DNA of 64,000 nucleotides from Hydractinia symbiolongicarpus (GCF_029227915.1 NC_079882.1:23999001-24063000); one strand, 5' to 3'. Shown: positions 1 to 13,369, numbered from the stretch's first letter. Notes: generated by a model not told the origin, from the sequence alone. Program-made: numbers and translations.

Positions 1-1073
1 CGGGTGGTTTCGTGTCATTTCTTAAGTCTATACATTGATTTAAAATTTTACGTGAATAGCTTCCTTGAACACTGAGTTATATAACAACCGTTGGAAAGCC
101 ATTTACCTGCTAATGCGTTTCACATTTCAGGTACCGTTATTCATAAAGAAGTTTTCTCGCATGTTTACATTCCCCGAGTATATTTTAGCGCATTTTAATT
201 TTCACGCATTCAGGTTTAGCACACGTTTAATTTTTGCGGACTGTTAAGACGGGTTATTTTTAAAAATGAAGCTGCATATCCAGTGTATTGCAGATCATTT
301 AAAAGACCTAATAGCTAACTTATTATTATATTACTTATTGGATACCCTAAAGAGATATTCTTCAACACCGAATAGTCAGCCTCTATGTATGACCGCACTG
401 CTTACCTTTTTCCAGAACATTTACAAACTGGATTTTAAAACCCAACAATTACGGATGAGTTTATTCTGTACTTATTTTTATCTCACTTCGCGCTCTTTAC
501 ACTGATATTGATACTGATCGATTGAGTATTAAGGCTTATACCTCATTTTGTCTTAAAATCCTAGCCGCTCTTGACAACGGGTTGCAAGCCGATGGATAAG
601 CATTTTTTCAGCGGAACTGGGGAATTTATTATTATGAATCTTTTCTGTTATAGCTGATAGGTATGGAGGGTTCTGCAGTTGCAGTTGCAAGACTATGTAT
701 TCGAGTAATTTAAGAAATAAAACAGTGTTTTTGAGATCTTGTTAGAATTTTTATTAATTTCAAAATAATTTCCGCCTTGACAATTTAATTTTATTGTATT
801 TTAACTGCAGTAACCATAATACATTTCTCATACAACTGTTTACGGCAATCAACAATGTGAAACCAATGAGTAGTTTGCATATCAAGGAAGAATGTCCCGC
901 GGTATAAAACTCAAGATAAAAAGTCAAATCAATTCGAAGAAATTGTTTCGAACAAGTTTCAAAGAAAAGATTATCAAAAGAGGGGTGCAGGAGGAGGGGG
1001 GAGCATAATAGCAAACACATAAAGCAAAAAAAATTATAAATAAAAATGTAAAATCTTATTAAATACAGTAGTA
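1..1073. other. intergenic, no gene seen
   Basis: The six-frame translations contain only short, low-complexity open frames with no recognisable protein. The sequence is AT-rich and shows no clear repeat structure. The part near 1073 is probably the 3' UTR of the minus-strand gene ending at 1074. Confidence 0.5.
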
Positions 1074-2361
1074 CTACTTTCCGCAGCAACATAGAAAATA
1101 TCGACGAAAAAAACCCTTTTTTCTTCGTTTTTCATTCTCATCTGTATCGATATCCATTAGATTGTTATTAACGCTATTAAAAGCTGGAGAGTGATTAATA
1201 GTTGGAACAGCTACAATAACTTTCCCAGTTGTATCGGGGACAATTACATCATCAGGAACATTATTATCATCAACATCGGGGACAACATCGACATCAGGGA
1301 CAATATTAACATCAAAGATAGTTTCTACATCAGGGGCAGTATCGCCATGTGGGATAGCATTATCATCTGGGACAGCATTATCACTAAGAACTGCACCAGC
1401 ACCTGTATGTACCTGTTCAGGAACAGAAATGTCATCAACGATTTTCTCTTTAGCCTCGCTTGACGGTTGATTCTCTTGCAACAAGCCGCCATTATTACAA
1501 GTTGCATCACTTTCAACCAAGCTAACAGGATTACTTAATATTTTGACTGGATTATCATTTTGTACAAGAGAAATCAATTGCAACTGCTGTTCCGGTAAGC
1601 CGCCACTTCCGGTGCCAACAGGTGCAATATCAATCTCACCGATTCCTTTGGCATTCTTCTTTTTGCTTTCAGTTATATCGCGATATCTGACAAGTTGTGT
1701 ATATATCTTATCAGGCTTGTTTGGATTCACGGATGATTTCTTGATTATTGTTGTAGGTGATCTTTTCACTTTCTTTGCAAATTTTCTCTTCAGTTCTTTC
1801 AACATCCTTGTCTTTAGTATTTCTAGAAGGAAAAAGAACATCTGTTATTGTAAAACCATGTCGGTTTTTCAGTTGGGTGGCAGTCTGGTGTCCTTTTTGT
1901 GTTCAGGAATGATAATCTACTTTTAAATAACGATTGCAATTAAACTTTACTGTACCTAAACCAGTTTGATAATATTTGAAATAGCAATTAAAAGTCGAAA
2001 AGTGATAATTCCTTACCTTGGAATTCCTTAATACATCGCATTCTATCGTCAAAAAAATATGCATTACTCAATCGTACTATCACGTCATCGCTTATGGTGA
2101 AGAATTTATCAGATCGTACAAAGACAAACAATCCAACCATCACACAACAAGGTACCACATATTTCATCACCTCTAAGAATACATCTAAAACAAGAAAATA
2201 AGAAAGTTGCTTATTTGTTTGCAAACGAAAGATTCTTTTGAGACCAAATGTCAAAATTAGTGATTCAAGGAGTAAAATTAAAAAGACATGACTCAAATCA
2301 TGCATTATTTTTCCATCATTACCGTTTTCACCCTTTTTGTCGGACGACTTTGGATGCACTT
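1074..2361 (-). CDS. unidentified membrane protein with acidic tail and C-terminal Cys cluster (3' part)
   Basis: I do not recognise this protein. Two exons join cleanly: 2361-2017 (acceptor CCCCTATAG, donor CCAAG|GTAAGG) and 1822-1074 (acceptor TTCTAG). The phases agree, since CAA G joins AA ATA. The first exon encodes a polar start and then two hydrophobic stretches, around HVFLILLLESLILTFGL and FLEVMKYVVPCCVMVGLFVFV, likely membrane segments. The second exon encodes a basic stretch (LKELKRKFAKKVKRS). A long acidic region follows, rich in repeated PDV/VPD units, and the end is basic-aromatic, closing in FLCCCGK; the cysteines could be palmitoylated (inference). From the acceptor it gives about 363 residues. 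No upstream exon was found; the first in-frame ATG is at 2305, so the true start is unknown. It could be a receptor or channel tail, or a lineage-specific protein. Confidence 0.6.
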
Positions 2362-2364
2362 CTA

Positions 2365-4057
2365 TAGGGGTTTGTTCGCAAAAGTATGAAAAAGTAGCGC
2401 CACTAATGATATGCGCAAAAAAGATTGATAACTGGCTTACTTAGTGAGAGCTGCATACCGTTTAATTCTACATTTAAACCTGTAAAGCGGACATTCGCGT
2501 TTTGAAGTTCGAATGAACAGTGCTTCTGCAGGACAACCTCGTTTCCAGCGCCTGTTGTCTCTTTTTTATACAGCTACGGCAAGACGAATCGCCGTCCCGA
2601 TGTCAGAAAAGATACAAAATGCCCTTGGGACGAGGACCGTATTTCAGTTTGCAGTACAAAACATGTCTTTTAGTAGTCAAGATTTGGTTTATCAATAAAA
2701 TTATTGGATATAAAAATGAGTATTTCGAAGCAAGAAAGCAGAGACAATAGGAAAAAGACCTTGTAAAGAATACGAGCCGAGTTTAAAACAAGAAAATCAT
2801 TTCGGCCCCGACCCCCGTCTGTTGACTATGTTGGTGTTTTAGTTATGTTAAAAATAGGTTGGCACATTTGTCAAATTTATTTAAAAAAGCAACGGTATTC
2901 TAAAGCCCCTTTCTAGTTCACAGCACTATTAAAAGATTTTAAATTCGGCTGATAACGAAATGGCATTTGCGGCGGAGAAATGCATGGATGTTTGTAAATG
3001 TCAGATGAAAGAAATTCTTACCCCTTTTTGACATGTAAAAGAAATATAGTTGAACTAAACTAACAACATATTCCAACACGTCAATTGGAGTGACTATATC
3101 CATAGCTGCGTTCCGTCTACTGTCTTCTTAAAGACTGGTCAAAGGGAGTTACTGTGACTTTTTTATAGAAAAAGATTATCTGACGTCAAATAGTCTGACG
3201 TCAGATCACATTAACCATATTTTACGTCAATCGAAGACCGAATAGGATTATTGGGTAGCACGGTTACTTGAAAACCTTTCAGCAAGTAATATGGTAGACT
3301 TTGTTTCTATGGTTTTGCACGATGCTGATAAAAATTAACTTTATAAATCGCTTAATAAATGTTTTTTGTAGTTAAACAAAACCTGCAGACTTTAGTTATT
3401 ATTTGAAGAACTGAAGTTTATTTACTGTCAAGGACAAGCACAAAAAAATAGTTGGGGGCACAAAATATTTAAAATAGTAAGTAGGTAAGTAACGGGAAGT
3501 TTTAATGTCCTTGGGGATACCCTCCTGATGGCTGGCTCCTCCTCCACTCTGATTGTAACTATGTTCTACGTTCGGAACTGTACTTCAGACATGTTACCTA
3601 TTCGGAAGTTGAGACAGAACTGAACTGAAATCTATGCCCATGCAAGTTGTCTAATTTTAGCCTGATTTCTTCAAATTCTCGACCTGATCCTGCTGCAGAA
3701 GGTACTACAGATTGCCATAACAAAACTAAATCTTAAAATCTGGTAATATTTATAACTGATTCTTAACGTATATCTCATCTAATATGTAATCATGGTTTCT
3801 TTGATAGGGATGTTTGTGAAGAGTGACTCAACGTCGTATGATACGTATTCTTATATAATAATTATATATAATTTACATTTAAAGGCGTTTCACAGGGCAT
3901 TTTACATCGATTAAATACTAATCAGATAATTTTTATGAAAACAAAAAAAATTCTTAACAAGGGGTTGTTCACAAAAACAACCAATTTTTTCTCATATTTT
4001 TGACCACCCATCAGTCAACTTACCTTTTAATATGAGATAAACCCTTAAGCAATTCTT
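2365..4057. other. intergenic, no gene seen
   Basis: No convincing coding sequence. Around 2535-2575 a short block (consensus near TCCAGCGCCTGTTGTCTC) recurs at about 31641-31668, so it is an interspersed repeat fragment. The rest is unstructured AT-rich sequence. Confidence 0.45.
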
Positions 4058-4430
4058 TTACGTTCCACCTAGGAGTTCTTCATTTATATCGGTAAGATGC
4101 AGGAATTTGCGGCCTTCTATTTTGCTATGTGCGCTATTTCCGTCGTACGGTTCGCCTGAACCTTTGCTCGCGTGGATTTCAACCTCGATGACAAGTCATG
4201 TTGCGTTCTTTTCGCGCACTTCATCCTCGATATGATATACGTTGTTGTTGTTTCTTCTTTCCTTCCTTCTTATATTACTTTACTTTTATTTGTTTTCCGT
4301 GTCACGCACGCGTTTCATCTTCAGGAACGTAATGGACCCCTTGGGCACGGTTCGTGAATTTTAAATCCAGGTGCTGCACCGCGTCCTGCCCATTCTGCAA
4401 CTTTAACCAGTAATGTTTAATCTTACACAT
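4058..4430 (-). pseudogene. decayed coding island, unidentified
   Basis: This stretch is richer in GC than its surroundings and reads as protein-like on the minus strand in two pieces. An ATG-initiated frame runs from 4430 to a TGA at 4304-4302 (42 residues, including YWLKLQNGQDAVQHLDLKF). A second frame ends at a TAA at 4060-4058 and includes HSKIEGRKFLHLTDINEELL, with one internal TGA near 4194. Between them is low-complexity sequence in CAA/GAA-like triplets. The amino-acid composition is unlike random AT-rich translation, but stops and frame changes interrupt it. A relic of a gene or mobile-element protein is likely; no family is recognised. It could instead be poorly spliced exons of a real gene. 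Confidence 0.35.
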
Positions 4431-4486
4431 GTCCATGTGTTTTTATTCACATGGTCGTGACGATCAACGATGCCGATACCTCAATG

Positions 4487-5198
4487 GGATAAATTTTCGC
4501 GGGAATTAAAATTTCGCGCATTTCGCAAAAATTTGAAAACAGGTCATAAGGAAATTTTAAAAAATCGCTTGATCCGCGAAATTTTAAATTTTTGTTTTTC
4601 TTTCTTTTTAAAGTCTGAGGCTTCCTTTTCTTAGGCTTAATTAATTAACCGAGTACTGAAGATGAAAAGATAAGGGAAACTGACAAAGGTCTCGAATCAG
4701 TTGATCCTTTTAAGGATAACCTTTGCTCCCAGCTTCTAATGCAGATGGTCAACCGAATTTGAGTTCTCTTTCCAGCCTTACGGATAAACAATTGAAAGTT
4801 CCTCACATCCCACGAAGTGAAATAGTATTAGCAGATATAACGCATGAAAAATCAGCTTTTTTTGAATTCAATTAGAATTTTATTTCATTGTTCATCTAGT
4901 TGTGGTTATTCTACCTTACGTCATGATTGTGTTAAGAGCTTTAAACTAAAATGGAAATCTACATTTTGTCTCGGTCGGTGTAGAATTGACCGATGTAACG
5001 AGGGTTGATGAGATAGTCCCATTCGGCCCAAATCTTTTATGCAACTTATTTTACTTTCTTCAAAAATAACTATAAATGACCTCATCCGCGAAATTAAGTC
5101 TCTTATCCGCGAAAAATTAGCTCATCTCTCATCCGCGAAATGCTAAAAGTTTGCGTATGAGCTAACCTGCAAAATTTAATCCCCGCGAAAATTTATCC
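4487..5198. mobile_element. MITE with GGATAAATTTTCGCGGG terminal inverted repeats
   Basis: The left end GGATAAATTTTCGCGGG (4487) is mirrored at the right end (CCCGCGAAAATTTATCC, to 5198). The interior is full of CGCGAAATTT-type motifs. The termini resemble those of the element at 31315-31867 (TTATTCGGAGAAACTTTCGCG-like), suggesting one family. No transposase frame is present, so it is non-autonomous. Confidence 0.6.
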
Positions 5199-5767
5199 GA
5201 TTAAAGTAGTCCAACAAAAACAGACTTTTTTACAAACTAAAAGCCGCAACTTTTTTGGGATCTTCAGTACCTGTAAAAATTACAAAAACAGGGTTTACAA
5301 CAGCCGTTTGGTATATATAAATTCTTGGAAATTATCATCCGGAAATTGACGTCACAAGCCCTCCCTTGAAGGAATTTATTTACATTCGGGCCAAAAGATG
5401 ACAATCCGCTTTATTTTGTTGAGGTAAGAGACAAAATTTTTTGGAAAGGATTTAAAGGGACACGGATTGCTTTTAACAATCTCGCCGCATCATATATGTG
5501 CGTCAACCATGAAATGTAAGGAAAGAAAACCCGAAATAAATAAAAACATAAAGGTGGTAAGGTTAGAGAAGTAGAACAAGATAAAAGTTCAAATTTTCAT
5601 ATTATGAAAATTCTATAATATTACAGTTGACAATCAGGTAAAGAAAAATCTCACATGAACAATTTTTCATATGAATCTAAACAAAAATTCACTGCCAGAA
5701 ATGTTCGAATGGCCTAGTCATTGATACAGATGACTTGACTTTTACAGAATTCTTTAATAAATTGAAT
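5199..5767. other. 3' flank of VDAC
   Basis: No coding sequence seen. AT-rich; probably contains the 3' UTR and polyadenylation region of the minus-strand VDAC gene. Confidence 0.4.
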
Positions 5768-7516
5768 TTAAGCTTCGAAATTTAAACTTAAGCCTAATTT
5801 GTGTCCGCCCTGTTCTAGCGATTTGGCGTTGATCAAGGAGGATAAGGTAAGGTTAACACCAGGGCGTATCTTCTGAACATATGAAAGTCCAAGACGTAGA
5901 TTGTTGTCGATCTTGGCCTAAAAATAAAAGGCAAATAGATGAGAATACAAACTGAAAAACAGTACCTTAAGGAAAGAAATTATTGCCAAGAAAATATAAT
6001 GGAAGAAAAAATTGCAGAATTAAAGATAGCAAATTTGGCCAAATTTCGCAATCTTTATAGCATCTCCCCATTACGAAATGCGAGACAATAAAACCCCATC
6101 CAGAATACGAGACAAAACAAAAGAAAAGTTTGCATAAACAATTAAAAATGCACAGAGATAAAAAAAATTTATCAAGCAATTTCGTGAAAAAATTCATGGA
6201 TCATTGCTTTAATTCGCAATTTCTTGACAAAATATTAGATTCGCAATGTTCCGCAATTTGATGATTGTATCACAAATTCGCAATCTTTAGTTACGCAATT
6301 TACGATTTTTTCGACCATAAATTCGCAATCTTTAATTCCGCAATCTTTTTTGCGCCCACTTTTCTTCCCGGGATAACAGCAATTGTCACATTTTATTTTT
6401 TACAAAGAAAAAAAGAATAACACGTACCTTCATATAAGTGTCATTATCCATGGTGTATTTTCCACAAACAGTGAAAGATGTTGTACTAGAACCAGAAGTC
6501 CAGTTCAATAAAGCAGCTGCACTAAGTTTAGAATTTACTTGGTGGTGGACTGAACCAACGTATTTCGTAGCATCGATACTAAAAAAGGCAGTGGATAATT
6601 ACTTTAATAATAATACAGAGAACTTCTACAAGATAGTCAATAGTGACTTTTTTAACAATATATGGCATTCAGTTAAACTTACATTCCGGAATGAATAACA
6701 AAGTCGCCATCCTTGTAAGTCAAACTGACATTGTTAGCTGTCAATTTTGAGTTGGCAGTGTCATACGAGGCTTGGTAGCCTGCATGCCAGCCATTGTAAC
6801 CAAAAACAGCCGAACCATGTACAGTTGGACCAGCAAAATCAAAATCTACATCTGTAGTGGTGTGAAGGTGCTTGTGCTTATACGCACTTTTCACTTTCGC
6901 AGATTTTTTTCCAGTAACTGGTGAAAAAGTTGTGTCAAAGTCAACCTTTAAACCCTTCGCAATTTTATCATCAATTGTTATATTAGTTGCGATGACGTTG
7001 TCAGTATTCCACTTCTCGGAGAATGTCACACCATATTCAGAGTATTTAAATTTAGTTTCCAAAGAGCCAGCAACATTGCCAGTGTCTGTGTTGTGACTAC
7101 CTTCTGTGGTAAACTCCTGAGGAATGAAAAGGTTGATTTAGCAGTGAATGCAAAGCAATGTTACAAAAATGCAAAGCAATTTTATAGAATCCAGATAATC
7201 TTATGAGAATTTATTTTCACAAATCAGAGGTAATTTGATTTTTCACAGAAACTTTTACAAAAAAGGACAAAAACCACAAAAGTTAATTCCCTAAGATAGG
7301 TGCTTGCCCTATAGATTTTTTGAAAGATCCCATCGAGGTTAGGATATATCCAAAAAGGTGTGTCATGTATGGTAAAAATAACTTATGATAAAGATGACTT
7401 ACAACACCATTCTTTGTCTTAGTTTTTCCTTCTAATTTAATTACACCAAAATGAAAATTTTTGTTAATTAAATCTTTAGCTTCTTTGCCCAAGTCATCAA
7501 ACTTTGGAGGTACCAT
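5768..7516 (-). CDS. VDAC: voltage-dependent anion channel (VDAC porin)
   Basis: Beta-barrel pore of the mitochondrial outer membrane, passing ATP, ADP and other metabolites. Four coding exons: 7516-7403, 7116-6683, 6578-6428, 5917-5768, all with GT-AG borders and consistent phase. They give 282 residues, close to the usual 280-290. Family landmarks in order: the N-terminal helix region MVPPKFDDLGKEAKDLINK; GVEFTTEGSHNTDTGNV; LETKFKYSEYGVTFSEKWNT; TTFSPVTGKKSAKVKSAYK; DVDFDFAGPTVHGSAVFGY; and the C-terminal strand HKLGLSLNFEA. The ATG at 7516 lies four bases after an acceptor (TTTTATAG), so a noncoding 5' exon lies upstream and was not located. The intron at 5918-6427 holds a cluster of ATTCGCAATCTTT-like motifs. 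The gene is divergent from the SPMIP2-like gene at 10763. Confidence 0.96.
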
Positions 7517-7520
7517 CTTG

Positions 7521-10500
7521 CTATAAAATAAGACAGGCATTTAACACTTAGCAAAAACAAAATCTTAAAAAAAAGGGAAATTTGAGACATTTTTTAACTT
7601 ACACAATTTACTTATTTTTTATGAGCATCACTGTTAAGTATGTCAAGGTAATAGCAGGACCTTGGCAGCTTATTCTTTAGAAGCCCTTTTCCAGGTATAA
7701 CTATGACCAGGCTATCATGAAGTTACAGATACTTTCATATCACTTCCTCAGTTAGTTTTCCATAAACTTATTGTACAAGCTGCAAATAAAGTTCAGTAAA
7801 CTTTTAATATCTTATTGTAGCTAGTGTTTTCAGGACATTCTATTTCAATTCCTTCCTGAATCAGAGTGATGGGCAATTAGTAGGATAGAATAATGAAAAT
7901 ACCACCAAAAAATTAATACAAAGTTAAAACTTGGTACAGAGGTAGGTTATAGTGTTAGGATTCACAGGAAAAAAAAAGCAACTCCCAAAATTGGGCAAAA
8001 TTTATAATGGCATTGATGACAACTGGTAGTACAAAATAGCACCACAGTCCAAGTAATACTTTGTGATGCCAGATATTAATCTTGGCAAATAACTGTCTCC
8101 CAAGTTTTTGTTGTTGTTTTGATGGCAAAACAAACAAACATGTTCCTTGGTTGAAACGAAACAAAAGAGTTTTTCATTTTCCAATGGTTGCAGTACCTTT
8201 GATAGTGATAGTAAGCCCCTGATCACTGAATTGAATGTGTATGTTTTCTTCATGTATATTAGAGTACTTCGTTGAATCCAATATTTAGACATTATTTGTT
8301 AGATATCAAATTTGTTAGATTTCATTCATTCATATTGTTCGAATTCAATTATTCATTCATTTTTTGAATGAACACACACACTCTTTGAGACATTAATCGC
8401 ATACCATCGGAGGATTTTAACATTTGAGTCTATTGTAAAATTTTGTATGTGTACAGTGTCCATGAAAGAAAATTTGGTTGTCTTAAAATCGATATTGCTA
8501 AAAACATGTCTAATTTGCATAACCTGCAGATTTGATGATGGCAGGAGTGATTTCATTTTTCTCAACCAAGTAACCGAGTGAAGTTTTTCAATAGAGGTTA
8601 TGAGTTTTGTAAAATTATGGCATTTTTTGCTTTTAAGAATTGTTATACTTTACCCCACTCACAAAAGTTTTTGCCATGAAATTATGCAAAATCATGCATT
8701 CACAAAAGAAAAAGCCCAAAAAACTTTCTGTTTATGAAAGTTTGTGCCTTTAAAGTAAAAAGGTTTTTTGGATGGTTATATTTTTCAGTAGACAAATGAT
8801 AAAAAGAAAATTTTAGTTAACTTTAAATCCTTAATAAAAATGTGGGGTCAAACTCACTTCACCAGCACAAAAACTATGTTTTTTTTCACAAAATGACCAA
8901 TTGAAAAGCAACAGGTAGCAAAACCAAGTTGATAGCTCAATTAAGAGATGAATTATCTTATTAAACTATCTTAGGCTTATTCTGTATGAAAATGATTCCA
9001 AAAGGGGATTGTCCCCAAATCTGGAAAAAAGTACCTGGATCAAGAAAGTTAAAAGTAGTCAAGATTTGGAGATATGTGTTATTAAATTAGGAGTATTTCT
9101 CTTCAAAAGTCTGATGCATCCCCTAATCAAGACAGTCTAAAATTTAATTTTCTATCATGTGAACTCTTCTTAGCCTTGATTATTTGACAGAAATGCTAGG
9201 TATATAACATTTATTCTTAGCCATACAAGAGTGCCACAAAACAGTGACAAAATCACACATAATTTTTTGGGTTAGTGTGACGTTTTGGAGAAAACACAAA
9301 CGTTTGCTGAAAAGAGCCAGTATCCACTTCCTGCATGTAACATTGATGAAAACAAAGTTTGTTAAAGTTTTTTATAATTTGTTTGGTAAATAGTTACTAA
9401 AGTCACATAATTCTGTTAACTTCTGTTAACCTATTATTTAAATCACCCTTATCCAAAAAAATTACCATATACTTTCTTTTTGCTTTTTTTTCAAATTCCA
9501 GGACGAGTTATGACTATCCTAAAAATTTGAAGATCTGAAAGTTACTAGAACTGGAAATAATGGTACTTTAATTTCTTAAGTTTCTTGTTGTTGTTTTTTT
9601 CAGTTGCCATAATTAACGATTTCTTTGATATTTTTGATTCACAGTCTAATATTTTAGAACATAAGATTAAAATCATTTTTAATTGGACATTATTTCGGCT
9701 ATCAGAAGGAACAAAGACCCAGAGAGTCACTAGTTTAGACACTTAGACCTTTCCTACTTTTTTTAAGCATAAAAATAACAAAAGCCTTTGGTAAGCAAGC
9801 TGTATAGATACTTGCCTATATCTATGTCTGCACCCTAAAATAATAATAATAATAGATATTTAAAGTGTCTAGCCCAGAAAATCACATAAAAAACGTATAG
9901 TTAGCAGATTGTTTCCACTAGGGGTCACTAGGGGGGCCTCATTTAGCCATCTGCACTAGAAAATCTGGCTAAAGCTTGTTTGCACATAAAATTTTAATTT
10001 TAAACATTTAGTTTGATAATTCTGAGGTTCACCTACAAAGAGTTTTTTCACTCCTTTATGAAAAAGGTGCTTATTTGGAACTGATGAAAACTGATCGTTT
10101 CTCAAACGAGACATGTCCTCTGCTGGGGGGGGGAGGAAACAGGATAATTTTTGCCAGTGGGATCAAAATCATTTTCCTAATACTGACTATATTATAGCCT
10201 AATCTGCCAATATCCATGCAGTATAGCTAGCTTGGTTTCTGTTTTTTTTCGAAGATTGCAATTTTGCATCAACTTTTTTTAATACATACAAAAGAAGCAA
10301 TCCAGCTCACTTTCCAAATTTATTTTACAGTACGTTATTGTAACGCTCTAATTGTAAGAAAATAAACTAAATATTTTGTGCCACCTAATTTAATTAAAAG
10401 AGTAATATATGTAAATAAAAAATAACTATACAGTAACTCACATTTAAAATGTGCGAATGGGTTTAGCCTCACCAACCAGATATAGCACTCGACATGTGCA

Positions 10501-10762
10501 AGAGAATTGATGCTGGGTGAATCCGTCACGATCTATCATAGCAAAGGAACAATAGCAAATTATAATGGGGATAACGTTATGTACTCTGTTGCCAGCTGAA
10601 GTTTAGCATTTTAAATTAATTCTCCATAATACCAAGCCAGCCTATCTTTTGAAATTATCCGGTTGAATTCTGGGATTTGTAGGTGTTTTCGGACATTGTA
10701 AAGTAATGCATCGTCAGCAAATGTTTGTTACTGTTAGCAACAAGATTTAAGAAGAACAAAAG
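7521..10762. other. intergenic between divergent VDAC and SPMIP2-like genes
   Basis: No protein-coding exon recognised in 3.2 kb. It must contain the VDAC noncoding first exon(s) and the promoters of both divergent genes, but no specific element can be called. 8300-8370 holds short direct repeats of ATTCATTC. 10126-10134 is a run of G. The rest is AT-rich. Confidence 0.4.
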
Positions 10763-13369
10763 ATGGCGACCCGCGAAATGTCAACAACAACAAAGAAAGC
10801 AGGAAAACAAGAGATGCTTAATTCTTATGTTCGTAATCTATCGGACACTGGTTCAGATCGATTTTATACGAAACCTTGCGGGAAAGGACGCGTTCTTTTT
10901 ACAGGTAAGAGGTTGTTTTTACAAAAATGGTTTAATTTAAACAACGCAACTAGCTAGCTAGCTAATCTCTTTTTTCTGTTAAGGACCAGACGGACTGTGC
11001 GATCATCGTGTAAAAGTGCTTGAACCTGCTAGATATGTGGGAATCGGTATCATGTCACCAGAAGGAACTAGTGAACTTTCTTATCTGTGGAGAGCAGCAG
11101 CGGTAGCTTTTTTTTTTTTTTTTTTTACGACTGCTTCTACCGCAGAAAGTTGCATGTGTCATCACTATTAGCCATATATCTGCTGTGCAAAAGTTATTTG
11201 TGAATTATATGTAATACAGTAGTTCCTCATATCCTTATATGTAAAAAACCTTTTATCAGAAACTTCTGATTATTCATATACTAGACCACCCTAAGTTATG
11301 TAATTGAATTGTACCATTAGGTACGAAAAACAAGCAGATAAAACAATGAAATGCACAGATATATAATACGAAAACCCTGATCAAAATTAAACTTTCATTC
11401 CCATTGGTTCACCATCAGCCTGAGTAAACAAACACAAGAAAAATCCCTGGGATCGAGGTTGTTCACTCTTTATTTACTCTGCCCATAGAAAAGTAACCTC
11501 GATCCAAAGATCCCAGCGTTTTAATACAGGTGGACTTACATTGCTATACACAATTATGTTTGCATAATTAGCGGAAGTAGAGTTGTCAATATTTACTGTA
11601 TTATATTTATACGCAATATTTATACGCACTTGCCTATAAAACCGCTTATTCGCCAAAAAAACACCCTAAATTTATCATATTTGAAGGTAATTAAATACTG
11701 TTGCAATTTTGAAAGGAAATACGATCAAATAAAAAATAATGAAAATAATTTACTTTTATTTAGACTACCAGTCACCCACTCCCCAGATCAAAACGAGTAG
11801 GTGAAATCGGCTGGAAGGTTCAATCGTGCGACGATGTCGAACTTCCTGAAAATTGCCACCAAATTATGGTAATGTAAATATGGCGACATGTGATAATATA
11901 CTATACATCATTTATAATGTTTGTTGTGAGTTAGTTTTTCAGTCCAATCGAGTATTAGGTAGACCAATTTTTTAAAAAAAGTTTTATTAATATAAATTAT
12001 TTTATTAAGCATCGATTTTGCTATACAGTGTGTTGTATCTTTAGCGTTTCGAGACTATTGGTTCAACCTTGTTCCCAGGGTGTAGGCAGCAGCATCAGCA
12101 TTTCTACTAAATGATGACAGTCTTTAGGAATATATCATAAACAACAAACTGCAAAAAATTACAGAGGGTCTGTTGAATCATTTAACTTAACCAGTGTTTA
12201 TGCTCAAAAAAGCAAGATGAAGACTGGGGATGAGGTTGTTAACGGTTAGGCATGCACTTTAGTATTGCTTTAAACATTTATTGCGCAACATTTGTTAAAG
12301 CAATAATGGGACATTTTTTACCTTTCCTACTTCTGTAATAATAGTTTTAATTTAGAGGGGAGAATTTAGACAATTTGGGGAAGATAGGCATACGCATCTA
12401 TATCAGAACCCCTGGTAAGTTTACTTCGTTGGTCCGCAATTTTTTTTCATGCATGTATTTAAGGATTTGCTGTAGAAACGAATAGAGGCGACAGAAGTTT
12501 TTATAGTCATGACAAATTAATACCGAAAAGCAAATTATTTATTTTTACTTGGTCCTGGTTAAGTGTAAAAAGAAATTTTCTTATTAACTTTTTCAGATGA
12601 ATTCACAGCTAGTTGCAGCCTCGAAGTTTTAGTCAAAGGAATCGATTAATTTAAACTTCATTCCAATTTCTTCACCTCTGAAAGCAAGGAATTCGTTTAA
12701 CAGCACAATGTCTCATCTCAATTTTTAGGCTACCTAAACCACAGTCTTCCAAGGACGCAAAAGTTGTTGAACATGTGAACAGTGAGTAAAACGTAAATGT
12801 GAAATCTTGTAGCCTAAGCTAACTTGTATATACAGTGTGCAACCGCGGACGTTAGGTACACAAGTTTCTGTTATATGGAGGCATGAAAAAATATAATTTT
12901 AAAGTTGATAGGAAATTCCACAAAATCCGTCAAAAAAATGTCAAATCACCTATCCTGGGCTTTAATATCCCTTTTAAAAGCGAAAAATGCTCCGGGAGCA
13001 AGATGGAAAAATTGTCTGCTAAAGAGTGTCCGGTTTATAAAAGAGACCTACATAAATATTGCGCTATAGCCATGTGCCCCTATAGGAAGGTTGGACTCTC
13101 ATTCCGACTAATTTTCACGCAAAACGCCATAGAGGTTTCGTATGAACTTTGCCAGACTATTTTGCACGTTTTTGTATCTCTATTTTGCAAAAAAGTCATC
13201 TCAGCAGACAGGTCAAAGGCCAAAATTTACTTTTAATTAACGTGTTCTAGACCCTTTGCAAGCCTCATTCACAAATAGACCCAACTCAAGACCTGTGTCA
13301 ACGATAAAACCTTTACCCCAGTTCAAAGAAAGTCGACGTCATTCTATATCTTCATCATCAACAGAGTAG
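10763..13369 (+). CDS. SPMIP2: sperm microtubule inner protein 2-like (C4orf45 family)
   Basis: Predicted axonemal protein on the inside of ciliary or flagellar doublet microtubules, by family (established for SPMIP proteins; inferred here). Six exons, all GT-AG with matching phase: 10763-10904, 10984-11102, 11764-11868, 12356-12414, 12729-12781, 13251-13369. They give 198 residues; the human protein is about 186. Family-like motifs as I recall them, in order: LFTGPDG (exon 1/2 join), YVGIGIMSPEGTSELSYLWR, VGEIGWKVQ and THLYQNPWLPKPQ. The C-terminus is a Ser-rich tail ending in SISSSSTE. The start ATG follows AAAAG and is the first in frame. A run of T lies just after the exon 2 donor, at 11107. 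The gene is divergent from VDAC and convergent with glutamate dehydrogenase. The gene structure is firm; the family name rests on remembered motif similarity. Confidence 0.82.
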
